DNA from: Undaria pinnatifida
Lineage: Eukaryota > Sar > Phaeophyceae > Laminariales > Alariaceae
Direction of reading: 5' to 3'
Length of the DNA: 64,000 nucleotides
Assembly: GCA_012845835.1 (NCBI GenBank)
Contig: JABAKD010000012.1
Span: 2,279,570 to 2,343,569 of the forward strand
A model generated the notes under the pieces. The model saw nothing but the letters and a program-made list of their open reading frames with translations, was not told the origin of the DNA and ran no database searches. This document shows, in pieces, positions 40,001 through 47,279 of the stretch; the stretch's first letter is position 1; the number at the start of each line of letters is the position of its first letter. The position numbers were made by a program, and so were the translations under genes.

Positions 40001-42810
40001 TCTTCGCGGTTGTCTTCGCGGTTGTCTTCGCGGTTGTCAACCGCGTCGGAAGGAACTGCCGTCTTCATACCATTTTCTGCTGTTTCTGTACGTGATCCTA
40101 TCGGCCATTGTCGCTACTATTGCCGGTGAAGTACTAACAGCGTCTTCATGCGATATGCTGTACTGCCGGCGAACTACCGTCTTCATGCAAAACGTTGCTA
40201 TTTTCCGTTTGGTCCTACCGGCCACCCTCGCGTTGATTAAAAGGTTGCTCCTGTGCGGTAATCAGCCACTATTCGCTGCTGCCGGTGAATCACCGTATTC
40301 ATGCAAAACGTGGCTATTTTCAGTGTGATTCTATCGGCCGGACCTCCCGCTCTGTCGAGGCGTTGGGTTCGCTTCATTTGAGCCGGCGGCGTCTGTCGCA
40401 GAACCTTGTAGTGACATGAATGATAATAACATAAATGGCAGAGCTGTTGTTTTATTTCCCGGCCACGCAAAAGGCACTCTTTTTTTTCTCATGGCAGGGT
40501 GACGATATTGTTAACATGATTATCCAGCGTTCCCTGCATGTCACGCATCGGACTGCAGCGTAGTAGTGTTGGGGCAATATGGACCTAGGGACCGACTCCT
40601 GCTATGCAGGGGTGTGTCTGGCTCTGTAATGGCCACTCACACGAGGGTTGCTTGGACGTTACGTATATGGTGTTTAATTGTTGCTGTCCCCCTCACATCT
40701 TCTGACAGAAGGGTGGGGGGCGGAGCCGTTCGCTCGGGCAGGCGACAAATGCACACCAGCTATAAAGGGGCTATAAAGGGGACAACTGCTACTAAACCAT
40801 GACTCCCCTTCACGGGGTAGACGAGATACCGTAACAACAACATATCACGATCTAGACCATATAGATTATACAAATCTCGTTACGATATGATGTGACGGAT
40901 CTGTGCAGTGCAGATGCAACCCAGGACACATGTGCTAGAGGATTCGGACCATCCGGCTCTAACTCGGCAACACGATCTATAAGCCTTGCAGATCATTTAC
41001 ACCAGGGGTATATCTACCCTGAAAGACATGAAGCTTATCATGTTATAGGGACCTGATCTGTCCGATTTGTGATTTCGCTTCTCAGGAGCGGGTGACGATG
41101 CGGACGATGAGCGATGGGAGTTTCGCGAAGAAGTTTTTTCGCCGCCAGAACCTGAACGAACTGCTCCCTTCGGACATGCTTCCCGAGGTGAGGAACTCCG
41201 CGAGCTCCGTCGGAGTGCTGGGTGTTGGGTGGTTGTGGGTCGAAAAATTCTTCCCACAAAGGGTGGCGTATGGGTGAAGGTCAATCAGATTGAGCGAGGG
41301 TTGTATTTGAAGATCGATTCCGACGGGCAAGAGCAAATTGGTAAAGACCAACCACTTCGGCCAAGGGTAGCACGGGACCGCCAAATCACAACACACACAG
41401 GGTCGATCACGACGAGCAAGCTGCAGCTAGCTTCGCACGCTGTCGTATGGTCTATGTACTAGCGACACGACAAGCGACAGGTTCTGAACACACATCACAA
41501 CGCTTCGCGTTTCCTCTCTCCCTCTCCCATGCAACCCCGCCCCCCCCGCCGCATTCATGCACTCCATTTCCCTTGCCATCACCTCGATCGAACCGAAGAT
41601 CTGCAAGGAGCTCGCTGCGGCCGTCGCCCCCGAGCCAGAAGACCGCCCTCAAGAAGTAGCCGTGGTAACACAATTCCTGCGCCGGCTACAGCTCCGCATG
41701 GCCCAACACCAGGTGTCTCAAGACCCGGTCAATCTGTCAGCCATGGTGGAGGAACCCCAGATAATCGGCACCGCCACAGGTAGCGGTGGTGGTGGCGGTG
41801 GTGTTTTTGGTGTGTCAGAGAGGGAGGTGGTCGGGAAAAACAACCCTGAGGAGGACATTTTTCCGATGGATGATTCTGACAGCGGGGAGGCCATGTTGCG
41901 CTTGGCGGAAGCGCTCGCGGGGGGCAGCGGGGACTCCCGTGTTTACGAGGAGCAGCGCAAGGAGCAGGGCCAAGTCGGGGATGGCGGTGGTGGTGGTGTC
42001 CGCGGCGGCGGCGGATGTTGCGGTGGTGGCTGCGGTAGCGATGTCATGGACTCTTCTTCGGCTGCCCAAGCTGTCACTGACGCGCTCGACGCTATGCCTA
42101 ATTCTTTCGACGAATCCATGCCTGACGCCTCCGGAGCTACGCCTGACGTCAACGCTACCGCCGCCGTCGTCGCTGCCGCCGCCGCCGCTACCGCGCTGAG
42201 TGAAGTCCGAGAGGGAGGTAAGTACGGGGGGACGGGGAACGAGAACGTTGTCCCCGGTTTGCCTTCGTCAATGTGCACTATCGACGTTGATACCCTTTTT
42301 GCTCCCGCGCCGCCGATAAACGTCCTGGGTAGCACCGAGTCCATGCCCTCCCTTGAAGACTTAAGCTGGGGGGAAGGGAGTTCCCCAATCGCGGATGCTG
42401 GGAGGCTTGGTCGCGAGATTTCCGGTCGCGGCGGTGGGACTATTCCCACCCTCGCGAGGCTCAGAGAGGGGGGGGGGATCGCGTCCAGGCGCACCCGTGA
42501 CGGTGGCGGCAGCACCGGGAGTGATACTCGTGGTACCCAGAGTGATGGTGGAGGTAACACCAGCGGTCGTGGTGGTGGTGATACCGGGGATGATGGTGGC
42601 GGTAGCACCGGGGGTGGTATTGGTGCTACCCGGGGTGATGGAGGAAACCACGGGGGTGATCTCAATGGAGGGTCGGACGCAGGGTCTGAAGCGCGAACGC
42701 CCACTTCGGGGACGTCGTCAATGTCGAACGAGCGGGAGAGGTGGGGGCTTGTGCGCGGCCTCGCCTCTAAGACCATCGCCTCCTGGTTTTCTCCGGTGGG
42801 CCACGGGTGA
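18988..42810 (+). CDS. Coiled-coil protein kinase gene, at least nine exons, 5' end and one internal exon unresolved
   Basis: Predicted cytoplasmic protein kinase of the Ser/Thr/Tyr superfamily. Exons supported: 18988-19410, 24167-24250, 25136-25486, 30722-30871, 32519-32667, 33554-33732, 36082-36156, 41086-41187, 41599-42810. Junction phases agree from 18,988 to 25,486 (0) and from 30,722 on (2, 2, 1, 0, 0, 0), which is strong evidence for one gene. Order: charged coiled coil, Gly-rich loop GQGGFGSV with AVK lysine, HPNIL strand region, catalytic loop CVNDFKQDN, DPG in place of DFG, PPE in place of APE, C-lobe with EPEDRP, then a Gly/Ser/Thr-rich tail. Missing: the start codon and an exon with the alpha-C glutamate between 25.5 and 30.7 kb. 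The catalytic Asp, Lys and metal-binding Asp are present, so activity is possible. Substrate unknown. Confidence 0.75.
19566..20036. mobile_element. Family B MITE with right end amplified to three 93-bp units
   Basis: Left end CGCGCTACGATAGAGGTGCACC at 19,569; right end GGTATACCTCCATCGTAGCAC at 19,831-19,851. The terminal block CGTCATTCAGAAACCATTTT then recurs at 19,894 and 19,987 (period 93). Shares the internal CCCATGGCCTCGTAGATACA and ATCATGCATAAAA blocks with the other family B copies. Confidence 0.7.
20205..20310. repeat. Right arm of the inverted repeat around the first kinase-gene exon
   Basis: Reverse complement of 18,675-18,800; arms 1.4 kb apart. In the pre-mRNA they could pair and loop out the exon at 18,988. 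Confidence 0.65.
20410..20660 (-). repeat. Dispersed repeat C, copy 2
   Basis: GAGCTCCTCCTGACGTTAACTC ... ACTTCGAAGGCGTTTGTTCGC ... TGACACTT-like tail corresponds to 11,785-11,975 in the same orientation, including the GGCCTAAAAAAGTG end block. Confidence 0.5.
20665..21900. other. Intronic sequence with homopolymers and telomere-like fragment
   Basis: Contains C-rich and G-rich runs (20,710, 20,790, 21,508-21,522 and 21,910-21,930), a degenerate CCCTAA-like patch near 20,927-20,955, and GAAGCCCCC/TTAACCCCTTTGCAG fragments of the mini-MITE family near 21,680. No gene seen. Confidence 0.5.
21942..22022 (-). mobile_element. 82-bp TTAA mini-MITE, copy 2
   Basis: 81 bp flanked on both sides by TTAA (21,938-21,941 and 22,023-22,026). 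Starts CCCTTTTAGAGCCCCCAAAA, ends ACAGTTGTAAGCGGG. It is the reverse orientation of copy 1. Confidence 0.7.
22192..22273 (-). mobile_element. 82-bp TTAA mini-MITE, copy 3, inserted in family B
   Basis: 82 bp, starts CCCCTTAACCGTCCCCGAAC, ends CCAGTTGTAAAGGGG; flanked by TTAG and TTAA. The flanking host sequence GACGATTTTGGG and TTAAGGAGCCCC is contiguous (GATTTTGGGTTAAGGAGCCCC type) in family B copies at 36.7 kb, so the empty site with a single TTAA is visible in this window. Confidence 0.75.
22966..23175. repeat. Expanded mini-MITE relative with 93-bp direct duplication
   Basis: Begins TTAACCCCTTTAGAGGACCC, like the 82-bp elements, but the interior is replaced by ACCTTTCTTGTATGTACGAA and CAATGAATGCGTCCCCCAAC. 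The segment ending GGTTGTAAAGGCGGTAACGC is present twice (about 22,985-23,078 and 23,083-23,173). Confidence 0.65.
23229..23271 (+). CDS. Possible small exon of the kinase gene
   Basis: Good acceptor (TTTTTGCAG) and donor (GTAACG) enclose 43 nt that can read STLHTKQKKPGLVDQ. Its phase (2 in, 0 out) needs another exon between it and 19,410, which I cannot find, so it may not be real. Confidence 0.2.
24167..24250 (+). CDS. Kinase gene, short coiled-coil exon
   Basis: Twenty-eight codons, phase 0 on both sides, between acceptor TATATCTTCAG and donor GTGCGA. RRLMKEQRVSDELLRRLQQQ followed by SEARKSEE is strongly helical and continues the heptad pattern of the 18,988 exon. Confidence 0.6.
24880..25130 (+). 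repeat. (CCCAT)n pentamer array ending at a splice acceptor
   Basis: About 50 near-perfect ATCCC units with occasional TTCCA, ACCCC and ATATC variants. The array stops at TCCCTAACAG, the acceptor of the kinase N-lobe exon, so the array itself supplies the pyrimidine-rich intron end. Long frames of Ser-His-Pro-Ile or Gly-Trp-Asp repeats across it are artefacts. Confidence 0.95.
25136..25486 (+). CDS. Kinase gene, N-lobe exon
   Basis: One hundred and seventeen codons, phase 0 both ends, donor GTGAGG. The first 80 residues (FIAARFADAKPP ... MSASGRPHYRQLEACWV) form a linker; then DWMKIGKLLGQGGFGSVHQG gives the Gly-rich loop and RTYAVKTAKP the invariant lysine. This start of a kinase domain is unambiguous. 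Confidence 0.85.
25860..25963 (+). repeat. Dispersed repeat C, copy 3
   Basis: GGTCGGGTTGCGCGAACGAA ... TTCGAAGTCGTGCTTCGGGT ... CTCCTCATGTTAGGAGCTCA. The last block is a near-perfect palindrome. Opposite orientation to copies 1 and 2. Confidence 0.6.
25964..26128 (+). repeat. 82-bp direct duplication
   Basis: TTAGAATCTGCTGCACCAAC starts at 25,969 and 26,051; the two 82-bp units differ at only one or two positions (TTCTTG versus TTTTTG). Contains GCGCAGCTTACCATTCCATT, a block shared with MITE interiors at 31.9 and 52.5 kb. The near identity suggests a young duplication. Confidence 0.9.
26160..26360. mobile_element. Family A MITE end
   Basis: Subterminal hairpin GGGTCACCTGGGCGACGGACCCC at 26,178 and right end CCTAAGGTAGCCTTGGTG at 26,337 match family A. 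Interrupted by long C runs (26,228-26,285). Left end not resolved. Confidence 0.45.
26361..29200. other. Kinase intron, no exon identified
   Basis: The missing kinase exon should lie between 25,487 and 30,721. I see a T/C-rich region (27,000-27,500), a (CTA)n tract at 28,018-28,086, and G-rich sequence at 28,268-28,330, but nothing with the Glu-rich helix expected. A stretch at 28,590-29,000 is open on the - strand without recognisable domain. Confidence 0.45.
28018..28086 (+). repeat. (CTA)n microsatellite
   Basis: Roughly 20 ACT/CTA units interrupted by CGAACA. Intronic. Confidence 0.9.
29210..29630 (+). repeat. 70-bp minisatellite, six units
   Basis: GATCCTGTATCTGCCGTTGT occurs at 29,263, 29,333, 29,403, 29,456, 29,526 and 29,596: spacing 70 except one unit shortened to 53. 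Each unit also has CTACGTGGCAGATCATCTRC. Intronic in the kinase gene. Confidence 0.95.
30380..30700 (+). repeat. GCTGCTGCC triplet-rich tract before the HPNIL exon
   Basis: Imperfect GCTGCTGCC/GCTGCTGAT triplets with a partial about 120-bp duplication (CCCCACCAAA and GTGTTG-GTGTGCG-GCTGC blocks at about 30,353, 30,490 and 30,605). Ala, Leu or Cys homopolymer frames result in several readings; none is taken as coding. Confidence 0.75.
30722..30871 (+). CDS. Kinase gene, HPNIL exon
   Basis: 150 nt, phase 2 in and 2 out, acceptor TTTTGTCCCAG, donor GTGAGA. Encodes VKPHPNILGCYCMNDIPEST, then GLVFELGISDLFDISTRQRR: the beta-4/beta-5 strands, hinge and start of alpha-D of a kinase. Confidence 0.85.
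31419..31683. mobile_element. Family D MITE, copy 1
   Basis: 265 bp with terminal inverted repeats GACAGATTCTACGATAGCC and (reverse of right end) GAGTCTTACTACGTTAGCC. Interior GCTGCTCGACACAAGGAAGG, GGTGTCGAGGGACACA and GATACGACCGGGAG are shared with 49,263-49,512. Confidence 0.75.
31790..32060. mobile_element. Family A-like MITE, eroded ends
   Basis: Hairpins GACCACTCTTTGGAGTGACTC (left) and GGGTCACTCGCGCAAGTGAACCC (31,984-32,006) plus the interior GGCGCAGCGAAGCCAGCTAACCATT mark the family. The terminal GGCTACGGTAGG repeat is not preserved. Confidence 0.4.
32068..32216 (+). repeat. 8-bp tandem repeat ATGATGCA
   Basis: About 18 units of AATGATGC with an internal block of ATTGATGC variants at 32,122-32,155. 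Because 8 is not a multiple of 3, every frame reads the same 8-residue cycle. Confidence 0.95.
32519..32667 (+). CDS. Kinase gene, catalytic-loop exon
   Basis: 149 nt, phase 2 in and 1 out, acceptor TTTTAAACAG, donor GTGAGT. FLADGAQGLQHFNEHGICVN then DFKQDNIIV: the HRDLKxxN loop appears as VNDFKQDN with Asp, Lys and Asn retained and His-Arg replaced by Val-Asn. LADPGLW gives DPG for the DFG motif. Confidence 0.85.
33060..33245. repeat. GGGTC-rich element, copy 1
   Basis: Starts with AGGGTCATGACCCTGCCCACGGGT and ends with GACCCGATCCGGCCCGCAAG...CCGACCCGCG. Related to the larger arrays at 46,890-47,240 and 60,780-61,130, which share the AGGTGTT-and-flanking arms. Confidence 0.65.
33554..33732 (+). 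CDS. Kinase gene, activation-segment exon
   Basis: 179 nt, phase 1 in, 0 out, acceptor GGATGAACAG, donor GTGAGC. VTEWKVKRTGTTGRVPPENF gives the P+1 loop with PPE for APE; then DVFTVGAEACYMLARPEIKW matches the alpha-F region (D-x-F/W-S-x-G). Confidence 0.85.
33900..35640 (+). mobile_element. Internally deleted AP-endonuclease LINE in the kinase intron
   Basis: From 33,928 the conceptual frames, with stops and frameshifts, read an exonuclease-endonuclease-phosphatase domain: ERLMSMRFLLTG, VVAYAPTE, VLVDANAPTGRRV, GSYGRD, then LLSFPTNCKFALNNTFFS, RKRVDYALSR and SDHDIVYVTVDL, the catalytic SDH included. A linker (FEEYVAGTEKILAENDQ) follows to about 35,035, and then the sequence jumps to the far 3' part of an RT ORF (LKVRLLKAEMIETPL, GCVTWPLN). 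The RT palm with its catalytic Asp residues is missing. Sense orientation to the host gene. Non-functional. Confidence 0.8.
36082..36156 (+). CDS. Kinase gene, small C-lobe exon
   Basis: Twenty-five codons, phase 0 both ends, acceptor GTCAATGCCAG, donor GTGAGT. Reads CVMTSEEVSLRSLLPRSGAA then TREFL. It fits between the alpha-F exon and the 41,086 exon in phase and position, but has no motif of its own. Confidence 0.5.
36471..36745. mobile_element. Family B MITE, most complete copy
   Basis: 275 bp: left end ACGCGTGCTGCGATAGAGGT, right end GTTTACCTATATCGTAGCAAA. Interior has CCCCATGGCCTAGGTATACC, ATCATGCAATAAA, and the intact GATTTTGGGTTAAGGAGCCC site into which an 82-bp element has inserted in the 22-kb copy. 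A second, diverged right end follows to 36,810. Confidence 0.7.
36870..37010 (+). repeat. Dispersed repeat C, copy 4
   Basis: GTTGGCCGGATTGCGCCAAG, TTTCGGGTGATGTT and CTCCTCATGTTAGGAGCTCAGAAAGTTCTTAGAA. It follows a family B end within 60 bp. Confidence 0.6.
37200..37990 (+). repeat. Degenerate 160-250-bp tandem repeat, four units
   Basis: Each unit contains GATCCCACCCAAAGCCTCGGCACAACCTGG-like sequence (about 37,376, 37,516, 37,677 and 37,940), AGCAGCCCGTGAAGGGCACA, and AGGAGCATTGGTTGGGAGGC-like blocks. Intronic. Confidence 0.75.
38340..38530 (+). repeat. Dispersed element copy with GGCAGCTTGCGCTGCC hairpin
   Basis: CATCCGTATACAACGGCAGC, then a hairpin, GCTCGCGCTATCGCTAT, GACACGCCAGAAAACCAGCT and TGCGAATGCAATTGAGTTAA. 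The same series runs in reverse complement at 50,995-51,180. A MITE or helitron-type fragment is possible; termini are not clear. Confidence 0.65.
39895..40040 (+). repeat. 12-bp tandem repeat GCGGTTGTCTTC
   Basis: About 12 units with few variants (ATT, GTA). Period 12 keeps all six frames open, giving FAVV, LRGC or DNRE repeats; none is taken as coding. Lies in the kinase intron and is followed to 40,340 by degenerate about 100-bp units (GCCGGTGAA-TACY, TTCATGCAAAACGT). Confidence 0.9.
41086..41187 (+). CDS. Kinase gene, C-lobe exon
   Basis: Thirty-four codons, phase 0 both ends, acceptor TTCGCTTCTCAG, donor GTGAGG. ERVTMRTMSDGSFAKKFFRR then QNLNELLPSDMLPE: the alpha-G to alpha-H linker of kinases (compare the usual N-x-x-L-P-x-x-x-P pattern). 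Confidence 0.75.
41599..42810 (+). CDS. Kinase gene, last exon with Gly-rich tail and stop
   Basis: 403 codons plus TGA, phase 0 from acceptor GATCGAACCGAAG. ICKELAAAVAPEPEDRPQEV completes the kinase domain (invariant Arg of subdomain XI in EDRP). Then comes an acidic patch (EEDIFPMDDSDSGEA), Gly/Ser/Thr-rich low complexity, a reiterated GGG-S/N-T-G segment at 42,490-42,670 and a conserved-looking end ERWGLVRGLASKTIASWFSP. The frame is open 42 bases upstream to an ATG at 41,557, but the AAG boundary joins the preceding exon in frame. The tail is probably disordered. Confidence 0.8.
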   Translation: MCKELAAAVAPEPEDRPQEVAVVTQFLRRLQLRMAQHQVSQDPVNLSAMVEEPQIIGTATGSGGGGGGVFGVSEREVVGKNNPEEDIFPMDDSDSGEAMLRLAEALAGGSGDSRVYEEQRKEQGQVGDGGGGGVRGGGGCCGGGCGSDVMDSSSAAQAVTDALDAMPNSFDESMPDASGATPDVNATAAVVAAAAAATALSEVREGGKYGGTGNENVVPGLPSSMCTIDVDTLFAPAPPINVLGSTESMPSLEDLSWGEGSSPIADAGRLGREISGRGGGTIPTLARLREGGGIASRRTRDGGGSTGSDTRGTQSDGGGNTSGRGGGDTGDDGGGSTGGGIGATRGDGGNHGGDLNGGSDAGSEARTPTSGTSSMSNERERWGLVRGLASKTIASWFSPVGHG

Positions 42811-42889
42811 TGCCTTTTGCGGACGCCGTTCGTTGTCTTTTTTTTTTTGCTGATTTCAGTCGAAAAAGAGAGAAGGGGGCTTGTTTTCT

Positions 42890-44070
42890 GTGTTTGACGC
42901 GACTGTTTTTGGGGCTAGTGCAGTCGTAGTAGTTCCTTGTCAAAGCTAGCGGGAGGGGGGGGTGGGAGGGGGAAGCGGGGCGGGGGCGGGGGAGGTTGCC
43001 TGGTTGTTCCATTGCGATGAGTGCTTCCATGCGGTGGAACTAACACGCTCTGTCACACTTAGTTTCCACAAGGGGAACACATTTCATTTTATTTTGATAC
43101 AGTCATTCTTAAGAGAAGTTTACTGGTAATAGGCCAACGGGGGGGGGGGTATTTGGTAACGCCTTTAAACAGGATGTTCCGATGGGGTGATCTAACACGT
43201 CCGTCCGTATTTAGTTTCCGGCCACAAGGGGAACACACGTTTTATTTTTTTTCGATGCAGCCGTTCCTAAGGTGTGTGCACGAGTAGCCCCGTTTTACAT
43301 TTTTTGGAGTCGTTCCTAAGTGCACCCGAGTAAAAATCCTTGATAAGGTCAGCAGGAGGGAACGGGGAGGCTCTCCGGTTATGTCGTTACGCTGGATTAC
43401 CCCATGCGGTGGAGCTCATACGGCCGGTCGTAGAGAGTTTCCAGCTACAACAGAAGCACCTTCTATTTAATTTCATTTTTTTTACGCAGTCGTTCCTAAG
43501 GGACTAAGCAGTAGTAGTAGTACATTGACGAAGCCAACGGGAGGGGGTGGGCGTTACGTAAACGTGCCTTAAGCCGGGTGTTCTGGTAGAATATGTAGGG
43601 GCCTTGCAACCGCCCTTTTTGGTGTTTCCGGCGAAAAATCGAACCTTCCGTGAGTTTGTTGTTTTCGACACAGCCGTTCCTAAGGGATATTAATGGAACA
43701 CTCCGCGATTTTGCTAAATTTTTACCCACGCTTTCCCGAGGGGAGTTCATGATAAATTTGCCAAGGACACCGGGAGGGTGGGGAGGGAGAGTTTTCCTGG
43801 TTTTTCCCTTAAGCAAGGTGTTCCCAAAGGGTAGGGCTGATACGGCCGTCCTTATCTAGTTTCCAGCCACAAACTCTCAATCAATTTTGACGCGACGGCT
43901 TCCTGAAGAACGTGCCGCGGTAGCGTAGCGCCTTGGCAAGGCCGGTGGAAAGGGGGAGGGGGGTGGGGTTACCTGGTAGGGCCATTGTGCCGAATATTGT
44001 GACGTTAAGCGGTGTGTCGATGTGGTAGGGCCGGTACGGCCGCCCTTCTGTAGTTTCAAGCCAACAGGGA
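42890..44070 (+). repeat. About 190-bp satellite array downstream of the kinase gene
   Basis: Recurring GCAGTCGTTCCTAAGG (about 42,912, 43,103, 43,258, 43,487, 43,672 and 43,893), GCCAACGGGAGGGGGTGGG and TAGTTTCCRGCCACAAGGGGAAC blocks. Begins about 80 bp after the stop codon, so it may provide the 3' UTR. Confidence 0.75.
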
Positions 44071-44235
44071 AAAATATCCAGCCGAAACGAGAAAATATTT
44101 GGCATCAGGGATATTTGGGATGTGGTATTAAAGCTCGGCCAGCAGAGATACGAGGTGTGGGTTTACGATGCGAGCGTGAGGAAGGATTTAATCGGGGCAG
44201 GAATCCTTTTGGATCTCTATGCAGCCGCGAGGAGA

Positions 44236-44372
44236 GGGGGGGGAGGTTGGGGAGGGGGGGGGAGGTTGGGGAGGGGGGGGGAGGTTGGGGAGGGGGGGGG
44301 GGGTTGGGGAGGGGGGGGAGGTTGGGGAGGGGGGGGAGGTTGGAGAGGGGGGGGAGGTTGGGGAGGGGGGGG
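44236..44372 (+). repeat. G-rich minisatellite GGAGGTTGGGGAGGGG
   Basis: About eight units of 16-18 bp, G on the + strand only. Strong potential for G-quadruplexes. Confidence 0.95.
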
Positions 44373-44999
44373 AGGTAGAGGCGTCTAAATACAACAAACG
44401 CTGTAAGAAGCCAACGTTGACAACCAAAATGGCGGCAAAGTAAAGTGAGGGTAAGATCAGATAAAAAACGTAAAAGGCAGCCGTGGATGTGATGGCAGAA
44501 GTTTCCGTTTCAAACGATATGGCTTTCGTTCATCCCGCGAGAAAAAGTTGAGGCATGCATTCATATCGCGGGGGAAAAAGTCGAGGTGTTGACCGACCGC
44601 CCGGATGGGCGGGCGGGCGGGCGAGCCGTCGGGCTTAGGTTTGGCGAAAACGCGAGGGGCACACGCAGATGGGCCTATGCGTAAGCGGGAGAACGAAGCA
44701 AGCAGAAATATTCACGTCGCGGGGAAGCGACTGATTGTCGCGTACGGCAATCGTTTTTAGGATGAATACCTGGTGTGATATTTTTTTTCTGTGTATATTT
44801 CTACGTTAACATAGTGGTCGTAAGCCTTTAAGGTGGGTGTCGGGCGTGACATTTTCTTTTTACGGGTGTTACTATATGTATGGGTTTGCCAAGCCAAGGC
44901 GTTATGTATGTAGTACCTGATTAAATGTACCGTGAAGTAGTAGAAGGCGTTCGAGCGCAATAAGGATGCCTGTTTGCCAATTAGGAGATGTCCGGTGTA

Positions 45000-46110
45000 C
45001 TCCATTCCCTTGTGTGCGGATTGGCAGAGGCGGGGGAGATTTGCGTCCGAACCATCACAGTGTCAGGCTTGGTGATGCGCACGGCGCATGGATCGAGTAG
45101 ACCACGTTTGGCTTTGTTTCTTACGTTTTGTATTCTAGCCTCGAAGGCAGGTACCATGTACAGACACAGAAAGGGGCTGGGGTGGGGAGGGTCTAAACTG
45201 TTGTAGTGTCAATTTTGGTTATGTTCACGGCGTATCGTAGGGAAAAATCATTTTTCGGTGCATTGCCGTACGTTTTGTATTCTGGCTTCAAAGGCGAATA
45301 CCATGTACCCGTAATGCTCGGATTTTCCCGTTCGTTGTGTGCGAATGGGCAGCGGGGGAGTGTTGCGTCTGATCCATTATAGTGTCAATTTCGGTAATGC
45401 TCGTGGCGCGCGGTACGAGCCAAAACCGTTTTCGAGATGTGCTACAGTGCGTTTTGTATTCTAGCCTCAAAGGTGAGTACCATGTACAGGCACACGGAAC
45501 GCCCGGTCCTTTCTCTCCCTTGTGCGCGAGCTAATGGACAGTGGGAGGTGGGGGGGCTTGCGTCCGCGAGCGGACAGAGGGGGGGGGGGGGGGGGGCAAC
45601 GTTCGAGGCATTTGGTGGTGCGCACGGCGCATGTTACGGGAAAACCGTTTTCCATGATCACCGTACGTGTTGTATTCTTGCCTCAAAGGCGAGTACCATG
45701 TACAGGTGCAGAAGGAGGGCGGGGGGGGGGGGGGGGGGGACGTCCAAACCATTGTAGTGTCATTTTGGTGATGTACACGGCGTCCGGTCGGAATACCGGT
45801 GCAATGCCGTACGTTTTGTATTCTGGCCTCAAAGGCGAATACCATGTACCGGCAATGCTCGGGTTTCTCCGTTTGTTGTGTGCGAATGGGCAGCGGGGGC
45901 GCGAGGGGCAGGGGTTGCGTCCGAACCAGTGTAGTGTCAATTTTGATGATTCTCGCGGTGTGTGGTTCAAGCAAAAAACATTTTCGATGTATTACCGTAC
46001 GTTTTGTATTCTAGCCTCAAAGGCGAGTGCCATGTACAGGTACATGGAATTCCCAGCGCTCTCTCTCTCCTTTGTGCGTGGTAGTGGAGGAGAGGGGGGG
46101 GGGGGGGGGG
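45000..46110 (+). repeat. Satellite with trimeric higher-order repeat
   Basis: The core TTTTGTATTCTAGCCTCAAA with AGGCGAGTACCATGTACA recurs at about 45,126, 45,272, 45,452, 45,668, 45,814 and 46,001. Spacings 146, 180, 216, 146, 187 show that units 1-3 correspond to units 4-6, giving a higher-order period of about 545 bp. G-runs at 45,581-45,597, 45,720-45,739 and 46,096-46,118 separate units. Confidence 0.85.
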
Positions 46111-46889
46111 AGGGGGGGCGTGACAACAACTTTAAGTGTCGTTTTTTGGTAGCGCGCACGATTTGATGTACGAGTACACCGTTCCAATATATATGCTGTC
46201 GTGTTCGCGCGTTAGTGCGGTATTCTAGAGTGCGGGGGCAAGTTTAGTGCGGTGAAAATCACGCTTCAATGGTCTTTCACTACATAATAGTATGCCGCAC
46301 TATTCCCAGAGAGTGCGGGACCCTACTTTAGTGCGGGCAGTGTCACCTGGCAAGGCATCGCACGAACGAAGGACCGCGACTGATTGTACATGCATACGCG
46401 TAGTGTACCGTACATTGCGTAGCCTCGAAAACAGGAATATCGTTTTGCCGCCGGAAAATGAACTGCAGCTTTTATGTGACTCTTATACTCGTACGGGCAA
46501 AAACAAATCATGTCACGTAAATTCTAAGTTGTAGTCTGTCCCTAAATAATCGGATGTAGTTCTAAAAAGGTCGAGTCCTTCAGGGCTGGGGACAAAGTAC
46601 TTGAAATTAGTGTGTGTGAACTTTTTTTCGTTTGCAGCGGTTTTGCGGGTTAATGGTGGGGGGAAAGAAAGAAACGCCCACCGGCGTTCTCCCGTTCGCT
46701 GTGCGAACGATTTGTTGCTTTTTTGTGCGTCTAAACCCGGTTGCGTGGTTTAAGTTTTCGATGGGGTGATTTATCCTCGTGACGTTATATAGGCAAGTAA
46801 GCCACTTGCTTCTAGGTAATCACAGCACCCAGTATTGTGGCCTGTATGAAATATCGAGTAGTTGTTTGCAAGGGGCTCGAAATACCCAG

Positions 46890-47240
46890 GAGCTTTCAGG
46901 GGTCATGACCCATCCCGCAGGTCGGGTCAGGAGGTGTTCTAAATATCACGGATCGGGTCGGGTCGGGTCGGGTCGGGTCAGGTCGGGTCGGGTCGGGTCG
47001 GGTCGGGTCGGGTCGGGTCGGGTCGGGTCGGGTCGGGTCGGGTCGGGTCGGGTCGGGTCGGGTCGGGTGGGATCGGATCGGATCGGATGCGGGTCGGGTT
47101 GGTTCGGGTCGGTTCGGGTCCGATCGGGTCGGGTCAGATCGGGTCGGGTCGAATCAGGAGGTTTTCAAATCGCACGGGTCGAGCCGGGTCGCCCTGATCC
47201 GGCCGGACCCGCGAGAAGTGACCCGACCTGTGGAAAGCTC
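46890..47240 (+). repeat. (GGGTC)n array with unique arms
   Basis: More than 30 uninterrupted GGGTC units from about 46,954, becoming GATCG variants after 47,070. Left arm CAGGGGTCATGACCCATCCC and right arm GATCCGGCCGGACCCGCGAG are shared with 33,060-33,245. Confidence 0.95.
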
Positions 47241-47279
47241 TGAAGGTATCGGTACCCTTGCATTCTAAATGTATATGTA

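Noticed and set aside
41557-41598. ATG at 41,557 as start of a separate gene
   Set aside because: The frame from 41,599 completes the kinase domain in phase with the exon ending at 41,187, so it is an internal last exon.
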